Positions 1-11,158 of a stretch of DNA of 64,000 bases are shown here, piece after piece. The position numbers and the translations under genes were made by a program. Under the pieces are notes generated by a model. That model was not told the origin of the DNA. It did not search any database and saw only the letters and a list, made by a program, of their open reading frames with translations. The stretch's first letter is position 1; every line of letters starts with the position of its first letter. Source of the DNA: Puffinus mauretanicus (Eukaryota; Chordata; Aves; Procellariiformes; Procellariidae); NCBI GenBank assembly GCA_023333565.1, contig JAJKFH010002198.1, forward strand, positions 310,001 through 374,000, read 5' to 3'.

Positions 1-2786
1 ACATGATTGAAGCATGATAGGATTAAAGACGAGAGGATGGTTTTGTCAGGAGTAAGATGAGATAATCTTAGAGCAGGCGATGCTTCTAGTGTCTTATGTT
101 ATGAAGGTAGCCCGACACATTCCTTGGAACTACAGCTAAGGAAGTTAAGAAAACAAGTAGCCCGTTAACCCTAGCCTCACCATCATCATGATCGTAACTT
201 GGACTTCAACCATATCTCTGAAGCTGGGGATTTCTTTGATCTCATGAGTAATATTTGCACCCACCTACAAGCCCGGTTAAGTATCCTAAGCAGCTCTACT
301 TCATCATGCTCCCCAAGTTCGTGTCATCTGCTTCTGTCCTCCTTGCTTCTCTTCCAGCTTTTGTGTTAAATTCCCTCTTCCTGTGTCCATCCTGCTGTAG
401 GTCTATCCTCTAAATGTTGAGGATGGCTCTCATCCCATCCAAGACCTAGCTGAGTTTATAAAAGCAATGAGGTTGGATTACTGTTTCTCTTTTGAGTCTC
501 CACAGCGTATGCAGGTTTGTTAAATGTAATGTCATCTCCTTGACCAGTGAGCAGTCTGACTTACATAATAATTTATAGATGTATGGTGAATATATAGGTT
601 TGTGCATCAAGGAATACACACCTGCATAGTGCAATATTTACTTTATTCCTCTTTCATTTCTTATACATGTGTCTGTCAAGCTTCTGAGGTGTTCTGCTAA
701 GCTGCAAGAAAAAAATCCTATTGACAGACATATCCTCTTTCACTCCTCTTTGCTTTTTCAAATAAAAAAATCTCAGTATGCATGAAAGTTCTTAAATTAA
801 GGCATCCTCACAAAGACCTCCCTAATGTCAGTTCTTTCATGCCTGTATGAAGGATGGTCCAGTACAAGTAAGTCTGCTGATATTTGCTGTGGCTTTATAC
901 CGTGGAGACAGAGGTCATTTCTTAGACAATCATGTCCCAAACTGTTCAGGTGTTCAGGCATACAAATCAATGCCTTCAGCTAAGGCTTTAAGCTTGTTAT
1001 GAGCTAGTAATAATAAAGAGAATTGCTTTAATGTATTTTCAGTATGCAGCTGCATTTCAGAATGTCAGCTATGAGTATGCATCTTGTACAATTAACACCG
1101 GCAACAAAGGCATAAGAGGGAAAGCAAAAGCAGGGTAGAGGGTACTTAGATATGTTGGGTGTTTAGAAATTTGCTGGGTCTGATGCAGTTCCTTGGAGGA
1201 TATTTAAAATGCATTCCTGTAAAATTGTGAATGATATTTGAGGTTTCAGGACCCTGAAATTGTGAAGAAAAAAATATGTCAAGCCAATATAATTTATTTC
1301 TGTGGAAGAATAGCATGCCTTGTTAAGTGGTACATGTCATATAACATGACTTTTGTAAAGTGTTGGCATTAACTGGAATAAATTAAATGTAATTCACCAA
1401 GAATAAGTGCAAGGTTTTATGTAAAGAAGTCGACTACATGAGTAAAAGGTGTGGGTCAACTGGTAGGTGGTAGTTCTACCAAAACGAAGTTACAGCGGAC
1501 TGTAAGTGAACAGGAATTCTGTTGCCATATTCATTATTGATTGATTTGTGAACCTGATAAATCATTTTAGATCACACATTTGATCTGGATCAGCTTTGAA
1601 GAAGTGATAGCATTCCAGAACATGAGATGTGATGTTGGTGGTAGCTGCAGGAAAACAAATTACACTTTTGACAGAGTAACCTTAACTTCACAAAAATGTC
1701 TAAATACATTTGTATGAATAAAGAGTTCTAGTAGGTCAGTATTTTGCAGATGTGATGTTTAGTGCAGTATGCTACATCGTAAAATCTAATACACAGTCTC
1801 ACTGAACCATTGCCTGAATTATCAGTGTTGTGATCTTGTGACAAAGGAGTTATAGGCAGTCTACTGTATGTCTAGAGCTGTGTGACAAGGAAGATCTTGG
1901 ATCTGAAAGCACAACCTGTGAGGACAGATTGGTTGAACTGATTTAGGCCAGAGAAGACTGAAGAGAGATAAAAGAGTGTTCAAATATGTAAAAGGGATAG
2001 CTGCTGAAAAGATAAAACGAAGTAGTCAATAGGGCAAGAAACAATGTGCTTAAATTATAGGAACAGTTGCATTAAATGCTAAGAAACTGTAAAAATAATT
2101 AATTTCCTTATAGTTGGATGGAATAGTTTGCTTACAGGGGTTTTGAAATTATTACTTTTTGGGGATTGAAGAAAGAGTTTAGAGAAATACTTACGAGAAA
2201 TAGCATAGATAGACCTGATTCTGCCCTGGGGCACAAAGAGAACTAGACGATTTCCTGGGGCAGCCCCACTGGGTGTGTGTGTGGGGTTATTCTATATTTA
2301 ATAATCAGACTAGTTTCAACATCGGAACTTTCTCAGATAGGGTATTTTGCAATAAATCTAATCCTGAAGTGACAGTAGCATGGGTAATTGTGGCATGGTT
2401 ACCATTGAAGGGAAAATGTCATATTCCTCCTGCCAGGTACAGATGGAAAAATGTGCCTGTGGCTACTGCTGTTACCTTGGCATACTTGAGCAATCCGGGA
2501 TCTAATACTCTTCTTACCCTTATAACACAGTCCTAGTTTGCAAATGGAGATCGCACTCTTTGTATGGGCAACAATACAAGCTCCATCAATTCCTCTGATT
2601 GCTTTCTTCACCTTATGATTATTACTTGCTACCTTTTGTTCAAGCCATTCTGTATTTCCTTATACGTGCTGGATACATGCTGGATAGGTATACATACGCT
2701 ATATGTGTTTTATCCAAGTGATTTTATTTGCTCTTCACCTGTTAACTGGCAATGTATAAAAGAGGCAATGTCATGTATTTCTCTAG
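1..2786 (+). other. AKT3: AKT3 intron (3' part of the intron before the residue 58 exon)
   Basis: This stretch has no coding exon that I can recognise. The preceding AKT3 exon (PH-domain residues 16-57) is not visible, so the intron begins upstream of the window. The 3' splice site is a pyrimidine-containing run ending in TCTCTAG at 2781-2786. It holds an old, decayed CR1-like fragment at about 1905-2270, listed separately. The remainder looks like ordinary AT-rich intronic sequence. Confidence 0.85.
1905..2270 (+). repeat. Old, highly diverged CR1-like LINE fragment
   Basis: The order of short blocks matches the 3' region of amniote CR1 elements. Around 1935-1980 there is a 'ggccagagaagactga...gagata' block, like the CR1 'cctggagaag...gagac' block. 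Around 2205-2260 there is 'gacctgattctgccctggggc' followed by 'actagacgatttcct', like the CR1 'ctgcc..ggggcag...ggactagatgacct' block close to its 3' end. Many substitutions and indels separate it from the consensus I remember, so it is an ancient insertion. The edges are approximate. The call comes from memory of the consensus, not from an alignment. Confidence 0.5.
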
Positions 2787-2898
2787 AATGTCAACTAATG
2801 AAAACAGAGCGACCAAAGCCAAACACATTCATTATCAGATGTCTTCAGTGGACCACTGTCATAGAGAGGACGTTCCACGTAGACACTCCGGAGGAACG
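2787..2898 (+). CDS. AKT3: AKT3 coding exon, residues 58-95 (PH domain, second half)
   Basis: AKT3 is an AGC-family Ser/Thr kinase that is recruited to membrane PIP3 through its N-terminal PH domain and activated by PDK1 and mTORC2. This 112-nt exon begins with the last two bases of a split Lys58 codon, after TAG. It reads [20 protein letters not shown] and continues to DTPEER, ending with the first two bases of Arg95 before GTGAGG. The sequence corresponds to the beta-strand 5-7 part of the PH domain (domain about residues 5-107). Exon size and both phases match the conserved AKT-family gene structure. The wording is AKT3-type (for example TERPKPNTF) rather than AKT1 or AKT2. The ATG at 2564 that opens this reading frame is intronic and is not a start codon. 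Confidence 0.97.
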
Positions 2899-4405
2899 GT
2901 GAGGGTTTTATTTTTGTTCTGCTTTCCATATTTTTTACGCAGAAGCCTCGGCACAGTCTCTGCTGGGACTGCACAGTGATCAGCGCTTGGAACTGTGACA
3001 TTCTGAACACATCTAAACAATTATTTGAAGAATTTGTAAGTCAGCTTTTGTAAAATATTATCTGAGCTCATAGCTAGTGTACGAGTTGCCTACGAGTAGG
3101 TGGGATGAGTGTGTTCGAATAAGCCAAAACTATGTCATGATATGTCTCTGAAGTGTTAAATTTTGAACAATAGAAGCCTGCATTGAAGTGTTTTCTAGCC
3201 TCGCTGACTTAAATTTTCCTTTTACTCCTCCTAATATGCTCTTTTTCTTGGCATAGAAAGCAGTATGTTTGTTATAATTTAATTTATGTTTGCTTATTAG
3301 TTTTTCTTGTTTTGGTATACATACACAAACTCTTAAGAATTAACTTTTTTAATGCACCAAAAGCAGGTAGGAGATATGGGATGGTGTACCTTGCTAGAAT
3401 ATTCTATACTGTGTCTCTGGTTAGATGCACTGAGTCTTCCCATTGTGGGCATCTGTCCTGTTGAGACTAATACTATGATTTGGCTTTATTGATATTGTTT
3501 GTATCAATACATAACCGACGACTTTGCCTTTTCTGTTGTTTCTCTTTCATTAGTATATTCACTTAGAATTTTTTTTTTATTCTGCCTTGGTACTGTTTCT
3601 CCACCCTATCTATCTACTGTGTATGCAACGTAGTACCTGCTACTGCATTCAGTAATAGCACCAGACTCCTCCGGTACGCCTTGCTGGCTGAGCAAAAAGC
3701 AGCAGGTACTGCACTTGGAGTGGGGCTGTGGCGTGCTGATGGGCCGGCAGGTGTACCTGTGCTGGTTAGCCAGCACGCAGAAGAGCTGTGGGCTCGCCTG
3801 CCCCTGCTTGCCCCTCCACGGAAACCCTCGTCTGGGCCTGCCCCTCCGTGCAGCCACTGGTTTTTATGACGCTTGTAGGAATTTAATTATCTTTGAGGGC
3901 CTCTTTGTCAGGGGAGTTTGAAATTAGCCCACAAGTTGAGTTTTAAGAGGAGACAGACATAAGAGTTGAACACACGGCATGGTTTAATAAATCTTACTTA
4001 TTTTCTGTGAAAATGTCTCACAGGGAGGGGGAATACCAAAAAGTCTCTTAAAATAGCGAGTTACTATCAGATATATTGGATAGGAGACGACATTCTATGC
4101 TCTGAGCTGTATTATACCTGGAGCAAGTGTTTTCAAGTTTTCATTATTAAAATATTCACAAAATCAGACACTGGTAATTCTTGAAATTAACTGTGCAGTG
4201 ATCTTTTTCGATGCTGGTCAACTTCCATCACCTTTAACATAATGCAGAATTTGGAAGGAAATTGAAGTGATTAATTTATGAGTTTTCTGCTGTGTAACAT
4301 GAGAATTGAACATTGAAGCAATGTAGCATGTGAAAAACATTATAAACCATTTATTTGGATGTATTTTGTGAGTTTCTAATAGGGATGTTGGCTTGTTCAT
4401 GATAG
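2899..4405 (+). other. AKT3: AKT3 intron, 1507 bp
   Basis: The intron has a GTGAGG donor and a GATAG acceptor. The acceptor has a weak pyrimidine tract. It contains a GC-rich patch at about 3660-3870, described separately. The rest is AT-rich with no recognised gene. Confidence 0.9.
3660..3870. other. GC-rich intronic patch with a short perfect hairpin
   Basis: About 210 bp are clearly richer in G and C than the flanking intron. The patch contains a perfect 7-bp stem with a 4-base loop at 3759-3776 (GTGCTGG TTAG CCAGCAC). Short frames are open on both strands but show no protein similarity that I recognise, which is expected for GC-rich sequence with few stop codons. It could be a decayed insertion or a local GC excursion. 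I cannot name a repeat family. Confidence 0.4.
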
Positions 4406-4550
4406 GGAAGAATGGACAGAAGCAATCCAGGCTGTGGCAGACAGACTTCAGAGGCAAGAAGAGGAGAGGATGAACTGTAGTCCAACTTCACAGATAGACA
4501 ATATAGGAGAAGAAGAGATGGATGCTTCAACAACCCATCATAAAAGAAAG
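4406..4550 (+). CDS. AKT3: AKT3 coding exon, residues 95-143 (end of PH domain and linker)
   Basis: This 145-nt exon is the size expected for the family. It starts after GATAG with the third base of Arg95, continues EEWTEAIQAVADRLQRQEEE, and ends HHKRK at a codon boundary before GTAATC. The first dozen residues form the C-terminal helix of the PH domain, which ends at about residue 107. The rest is the flexible linker between the PH and kinase domains, including the AKT3-specific stretch MNCSPTSQIDNIGEEEMDAS. In AKT kinases this linker takes part in PH-in/PH-out autoinhibition (family knowledge). The residues are the same as the human protein as I remember it. Two minus-strand reading frames over this exon are shadows. 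Confidence 0.97.
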
Positions 4551-4899
4551 GTAATCACATTAAAAAATAACTGACAAGACTAATATGTAAATAACTTCTG
4601 TAGAATGGTCTAATTGGGTAGAACAATACACAGGGAAGAGTATTTCTACATAAATTTCAGTGTATTACAAGCATAAAAGAGCTTATTTGTTTTATTTCAA
4701 TAGAGCTGAACTGCTCTAGTTTTATTTATTTGTTACTCTATCTGATACAGCACTTCTGAAAAACAAAATTCAACTGTTCAGGTACATGTTAACATTCTGC
4801 TTATTGTTTGAATATTATTTTCGACTTTTCCTTTTTGTTTGTTTACTCTTTTAGAAGTATGGTAATAAAATATTTTCTTTAGACAAGTAGGTTTGCCCC

Positions 4900-4951
4900 C
4901 TTTCTCATGCAAATAATACCCAGTACAAATTGGATAATTTGCATGAGAAAG
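4900..4951. repeat. Perfect 15-bp inverted repeat with two octamer (POU) motifs
   Basis: The left arm CTTTCTCATGCAAAT (4900-4914) is the exact reverse complement of the right arm ATTTGCATGAGAAAG (4937-4951), separated by 22 bases. Each arm contains the octamer ATGCAAAT or its complement, the canonical binding site of OCT/POU factors. The arms are in mirror orientation, so two sites face each other. One mismatch then two more pairs could extend the stem inward. Possible roles are a regulatory element, the footprint of a small palindromic insertion, or an RNA hairpin in the AKT3 pre-mRNA. The structure is certain; the function is not known. Confidence 0.6.
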
Positions 4952-7900
4952 ACTAGCAGGATTTGGCTTTTAATGACCTTGTTTTTTGCCATCTGGGAAA
5001 ATAACTCTGCTTTAGTTTTCAATGAAGTAAGAGAGAACAATATTGGGATTTTTGCAGTCCTTCACAGCTTTTGGTGTAAGTAGGAATATTTACATTGTTG
5101 GCTATAACATACTTGTAGTTCTATCTCCACAGTCAACAGGATAAACACACAACTAAGAGCATGTTTTAAAGATTCAGTGCCACACAAACATTTGCTTATT
5201 ATTTTGTGTTTCCATTTTGTCCTGTGTTTCTGTAAGTACGAACTACTCTTGAAGAATGGATCATTCAAACGGATGTCTCTCATTTACTATACAGGATTGA
5301 CATGACTCAAGAAATGCATTGAAATTGCATGAGAAATAACAACTGGGTTCATTCTTTCTAGCTAGAAGTGAAAACTGTAGAAAACTTAAGTGGAAGTCTG
5401 CTGACAGAGCAAAATAGTCTTATAGCTAATGTAAATGAATGCCTTTGAATGATGAACAATGGAAAGAAATGGTGAACGTGTGCCTTTACTCATAGAGCAT
5501 GTTTTGTACATTGCACTATATGAAGCAAGAATCATAGAAAAATCACTGGCTGAAAACTATACCCTTAAGAATAGAACAAAGGTGTCATAGGAAATCTTAG
5601 TTCTCTCATGTCCTAACTTTTGAGAACTTGAGTTTGCAGTGCAAACATAGTTCTTTCATGTTGTTTCATTGTATGCAATTTTCAAACCTTGTTCTGCTAT
5701 GGAAAAAGATAAAAAACTAATCATATACAGCTGTAACAATACTCTCATCGTACATTGTCAGGTTGACATTGAACTTTTAGCCTTGTGGCGTAGATGTTTA
5801 ATGATTGTGCTCCAGGGTAAAATATGATAAGTGAGGCAGCGTTCGATATGTGTCAGTCTTTCTGAGAGGCAGTGCGATTATGTGGAAGGGATTTGGATTT
5901 GCTCTGTTAAAGATCTGAGCGCTGTTCCAAGCCTGTGTATCCTCTTAGTGGAATACAAAACCACTGCGTAACAACAAGCATTTTCAAGGTGTCAAAACTA
6001 ATGCTGTCTAATATAAGTAGTTTATCTGGAATGTATGCTTTCCTTGTTCACAGTGGAGTGCGTTTTCCCATACAACAAAAGAAGTTGTGGGAACAGGAGG
6101 AGGAGGAAGATCAGTTTTGTTTCTGTCTTGCTGTTTACGCTTTAAGAAATGCTGAAATAAGATGCTGGGACAGTGCCTGTGCAGTGCTGCAGAATATTTA
6201 ACGGCTTTGGTAACAAGCCAAAAGCAAACTCTACAAAACAAAGGTGAAATGAAAAATGGAGATATTCAATGCCTAATAATAGAGCAGAATGGAGTTTTTG
6301 TAGCCAGTGAAGAGCATACTGATGACTGCAAGGATTTTTTTTTTGCCAAAACTCAAAATCCCACTGCAGATTTCTGACTGTAGGAAGACTTCAGCGAAAG
6401 GTTCTTTGAAGTTTTCAGAAACAAAAATATTAAGTGACAGTAATGACGGGGAGTTGTCACTCCCTCTGTGTTAATTGAAATGGGGAAAAAAATGTTTTTT
6501 TAGAACTGTTTCTGTTTTGTAGAAATGTTCCTGAAAAGCTTCTTTTAGGCTTTTATAGTTGTTAATATAATCAGAACCATTTCAGTTATAATGACTTAAT
6601 GCGTTTTTATTGCTTTTTTTTGGTATTGGATTTCTTTTCATTTTAGGGATTTTTTGCATAATGTGTCCTACAAGCTTGTTGCGTCACCTGATTTTACATC
6701 CAAGCCCAGTGAATTTTGCTTGTGCATGCACCAGATGGTATACATATGAGTAGAAGAGCATAATCAGATTAAGAAACAAGACAGAGAGGAGTGGTCCTGT
6801 TCTTCTCTAAAAAGGTAGCAAAAGGTTTACGAAGAAAACAGTCTTTAGGATGTGGAACTTGATTTGAACAGACATGACAGCAACATCCCTGGCCAGATTA
6901 GCTGGAAGAACCAAAAGCACCTTTTTTTTTTTTTGCAATTTTTTTTAATGGTGTCAGTGTGCCACTTAAGTTTTACAGTAATAACATCACTAAAGTTCGG
7001 AGCACTAGAAATTCTTAGCAAACTGCTTTTATTTCTTGCTGTATTATTCCCTGTAAGTAGTGTTTCTTTCTGATGGAGTCAAATGAACACTCCAAGTGGT
7101 ATAATCTTCGTGAAAATCGGGAATTTTTAAAAATTAGTTCCTTGGTAGGAATTTTCAGCACCTGTAGTAGGGTGTATTCTTTTGAACAGATCATCCATAG
7201 GGGCGTAAATAGGCTTTACAGAAGGCTGAACATCATACAGTTCTTTGGTTAGTGCAGTTTCCCGTAGCTTCATTGCTTTCCCTTTGTTTACAGATTTGAT
7301 TTGCAGGGTGCAGGATGAGTAAAGAATAGATTTTTCAGAGAAAACCAGGAAGTAGTGTAATGAGGAAAAAGATTCAATCCTCAGAGTTCGGTAGGAATGA
7401 AAGAGGTGGGAAAATCATCAAGGAGAAAGAATCCAATCTTATGGGAGCCTCCAAACTTGCTTACCAACATTCCTCAGGTTTAGGAAGTATTTCCATTTTT
7501 CCACCAGTTTTCAGTACACCCTTAGCTATGGCATCTGTGTTTTTATCTCCCAAGGTCTTGTGTTCTTTGGCAGACTTTTTGAGTTACCCTGCACTGCGTA
7601 TCATCTCTAAGCCTTCTGCTGAGCTTCTAAAGAATGAGAGCATCAGGAGACTTTATTCTTAGAACTAGCACTACCGCCATAACCTGCTGTTAAGCCACGG
7701 CTCAAAATCTTGCAAACCTATTACCTTCCTCTTATAAATACACATATATTTTTTAACTTGTTCCACTGAGCTTGCAGCTAGATTCATGACTGCTTTGATG
7801 AATATTATGTAAGCAAATTTGGGGCGAATGAGTCTTTCGATTTGACTGGCTTGCTGCCCTTAGCATCAAACCCATGTCTGTGATCAGTCGAGCCAAGATC

Positions 7901-10370
7901 CTCCTTCTGTGTACAGGCAAAGGGCTGCTTTTCTGAGCTGGTTTTATTCAGACTCTGATGGTCCCTCTCTAAGTCCAACCTCTCAAAGAAGATCAAAAGT
8001 ATGGGAAAAAGTTACCCTTTGAGGCTGCTTATGATCCCATAAATTTTTGACTGTTAGAAGTGATAAGTTTTTACAGTCACTAACTCAGTATTCTTTATCA
8101 ATAAAGCTGTTGGCCATTCTTTGTCGGGGAATGTGATAGCTTATGACTGAAGATACGGAGGATTCTGCCCTGAATTACTCATTTTCTACCTGACTTGTGC
8201 TTTGAATGCATTTTGGATTTTTCATGTGTTTTTGTCAATTTTCACTGCTTTAGCACAAAGGCAGTTGTTTTTGCTTGATGGTATCATAGAACTATCAAAG
8301 TAGATAACCTGACTTTCCAAAGTACTGACTGTGATATTTGAGAAGTTTTACCTTTAGTTGATTAAGTACTAGTAGCCACATAGTGTTTGGATTACAACTT
8401 TACATACTGCATCATGCATCACTAGTTGTAACACATTATACTAGTTTTTGGAAAAGTTGACCATTTAAGGATTTGTCTGTGGTCATAAACTTTAACTTTA
8501 CGCTCACTTGTGTGGATTTGCTTTAGGTAAAAAGTATACTGAGCCTCTGAAGTCTCTATTACTCATATTTCTTACTGGGATAAATGCAGTTTTGTTCTTC
8601 CTGCTGTGAAGTGGTTTTGGGAGCAAAACAAGATCTGTCAGTGCAAAATGTTTAAGTATGTTTATGTGTGAGCAAAGAATGGAATTCACCAAGATTAGTT
8701 TGTTTAGAAGCTACCAATCAACCATTACATGGGAAAAAGATTTAATTCCTGCTGATATAGCTAGAAAATTGATACATGAAAAGCATCTTCTCTTTAATAA
8801 AGCTTTGAAATATCCAGCTATCCAGGTGTTACCTTAAGTAGTCTGTTGGAGAGCTTTTGCAGCTTTTAAGTTGCAGGTTGAACACTTGAAAGCTAAGGAA
8901 TTACAGCATTTAAGTGGTTGATGGAACTTCAGTTCTACCCCTTATGTGAGCAGATTTCAAACTGCTCACAACTGCATAAATTATTTTCACAGTTTGTCGG
9001 CAACAACTTCAGATCCACAGTAATAGTATCATGCACTTGAGCTTAAAGGAATAAATTATTTCAGAAGGAAAATTTGCCCTTTGTTCTTTCTCACAAGAGA
9101 GAATGTATTTTCTTGCCACTATCTGCGATTGCACACCAGGGATATGCCCAGTAGCTCTACACTTGGAATGTGTGTGAGATATATAGCCACTGTTAGAGGT
9201 GTTTCTGGTAGGGATAAGGAAAGTACTAATTCCAATTGTGGAAGACACAAGTACAAGTTTATCTGGAACGTCAGTATTCAAGAAAACTGCCTGAGGCTGC
9301 AACTAGTGGTAGAAAGAGACACTAGGAAGATGAAAGATAAGGCACGATCTTTTCTTTTCCTCACACGTAACAGGATTAAATATATTTAACTTAGCAAAAC
9401 TGAGACTCGGAGTATAATTACTCTTTATAAATGTTTTGAGATGTATTATTCACGAAGGAAGGTTATTGATACCTCAGGACAGTACTATAACAGGAATAGG
9501 TGACTGTGTTTTCTTTCAGAGCTTTTAACTGCTTTCCTCAAGGTTCCTGCGTGCCTTAATGGTCTGTGTGTGGTTATGTGGTGCTACAACCAAGCCAGTA
9601 ACACGGTGCGCTGAAAGATGTGCTGTGGCAACACACAATGGAAGCCAATGATTGGCCCTGAGTTGGCCAAAGAAACCCTGCTGTCAGTCCAAGGTGACCC
9701 TGTGCAGTCGCTGCATTCTCAGTATTGTGCTGTTTTTTCTACATCCTCAACTTTGCATCTAATGCATAGACCATAGCGTTGATGCTTCTGAACTGGCTGT
9801 GAAATGAACTTGCAGAACTAAGATGATTATTGACTCAGGCTTTGTGCTCATGAAAGTGGCTAAACTGCTTTGGGATCTGATATTGTCTGGTCATATTCTT
9901 GCTGTGTGTGACACTCCAGTTGAGCTGATAAACCTGCTGGACTCAAACTGTCTGTTGGTGGAACTGGCTCTTGAATGTACTACGTTTAACCTGCAAAACT
10001 AGGGTGATACTAGATGCTTGAATGGTCACTACAATGGAGTCACATGAAAGAGGAAAACTTGCCACCTCTTCCTTTTCAGAGCCAGATTGATTAATGTAAA
10101 AACCATGTAATTGTAATCTGTATTCAAATTTTTAAAAGTCCACCTCTAATGCAAAGACTGTTCTAGAGTCTTACTGGTATAATATTGCAGTGAGGATCAT
10201 GTATGTTTCAAAAAGGCCATCAGTGCAGTGGTTGGTGTTAGGCAAAAGCTACTGATATGCTATGTTCTTGTGTCCCTGGTAATACGTGAGTTGATGAGCT
10301 TTCTTAGATGTGGAATATTCATGAAATGCTGTTGTAGGCTAAGACTTTGTTCTGTGTGTGCTTTGTAAAA

Positions 10371-10712
10371 ATCATAGAATCATAGAATAGTTTGGATTGG
10401 AAGGGACCTTTAAAGGTCATCTAGTCCAACTCCCGTGCCATGGGCAGGGACATCTTCAACTAGACCAGGTTGCTCAGAGCCCCGTCCAACCTGACCTTGA
10501 ATGTTTCCAGGGATGGGGCATCTACCACCTCTTTGGGCAACCTGTTCCAGTGTTTCACCACCCTCATTGTGAAAAATTTTTTCCTTGTATCTAGTCTAAA
10601 TCTACTCTCTTTTAGTTTAAAACCATTCCCACTTGTCCTGTCGCAACAGGCCCTGCTAAAAGTTTGTCCCCATCTTTCTTATAAGCCCCTTTTAAGTATC
10701 GAAAGGCTGCAA
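10371..10712 (-). mobile_element. CR1 LINE, 3' end, 5'-truncated (avian type)
   Basis: The element lies in reverse orientation. On the + strand it opens with ATCATAGAATCATAGAATAG, the complement of the short tandem repeat that ends CR1 elements. It continues through hallmark blocks: 'ggaagggacctttaaaggtcatctagtccaact', 'catgggcagggacatctt', 'agaccaggttgctcagagcccc', 'cctgttccagtgtttcaccaccctca' and 'aaaccattcccacttgtcctgtcgc'. It breaks off near 10712 in the '...tttaagtatcgaaaggctgc' block, which is the usual 5' truncation. About 340 bp remain, covering 3' UTR and the very end of ORF2, so no functional protein is encoded. It identifies the genome as avian or at least archosaurian. The open frames on the + strand here are antisense shadows. 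Confidence 0.95.
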
Positions 10713-10718
10713 AAATAA

Positions 10719-10730
10719 GTGTGTGTGTGT
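10719..10730. repeat. (GT)6 microsatellite beside the CR1 copy
   Basis: A short uninterrupted GT dinucleotide run directly follows the truncated edge of the CR1 element. Confidence 0.85.
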
Positions 10731-10954
10731 AGTATACTGTGCAGTACTTGACTTCAGAGAACTATAATAATAGTATTGAACAGTATATCCTAGTGGTTTA
10801 AGGATATAATCGTAGAGTGTACCTATTTTTGTAAACTTTTGTAAACGTTCTTCTGGTATTGGTAACAGCATTTGGCGATATGCGGACACACTTGTGTGCA
10901 TATTGGAACTGGATAGCGTAAGTCTTGCTAATCCTTGTTCTTTGCTCCTTATAG

Positions 10955-11158
<204 letters not shown>

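Larger units (their letters stand above)
4551..10954 (+). other. AKT3: AKT3 intron, 6404 bp
   Basis: The intron has a GTAATC donor and a TTATAG acceptor at 10949-10954. It carries the octamer inverted repeat (4900-4951), a 13-T run at 6922-6934, the clear avian CR1 copy (10371-10712) and a short GT run (10719-10730). The stretch at about 9540-10060 is slightly less AT-rich and may be an unrecognised old insertion. No coding exon was recognised in it. Confidence 0.9.

Noticed and set aside
4218..4533. Minus-strand frames across the 145-nt AKT3 exon
   Set aside because: Shadows of the AKT3 coding exon on the opposite strand.
10397..10718. + strand frames inside the CR1 copy
   Set aside because: The element is inserted in the minus orientation, so these are antisense to LINE sequence and non-coding.
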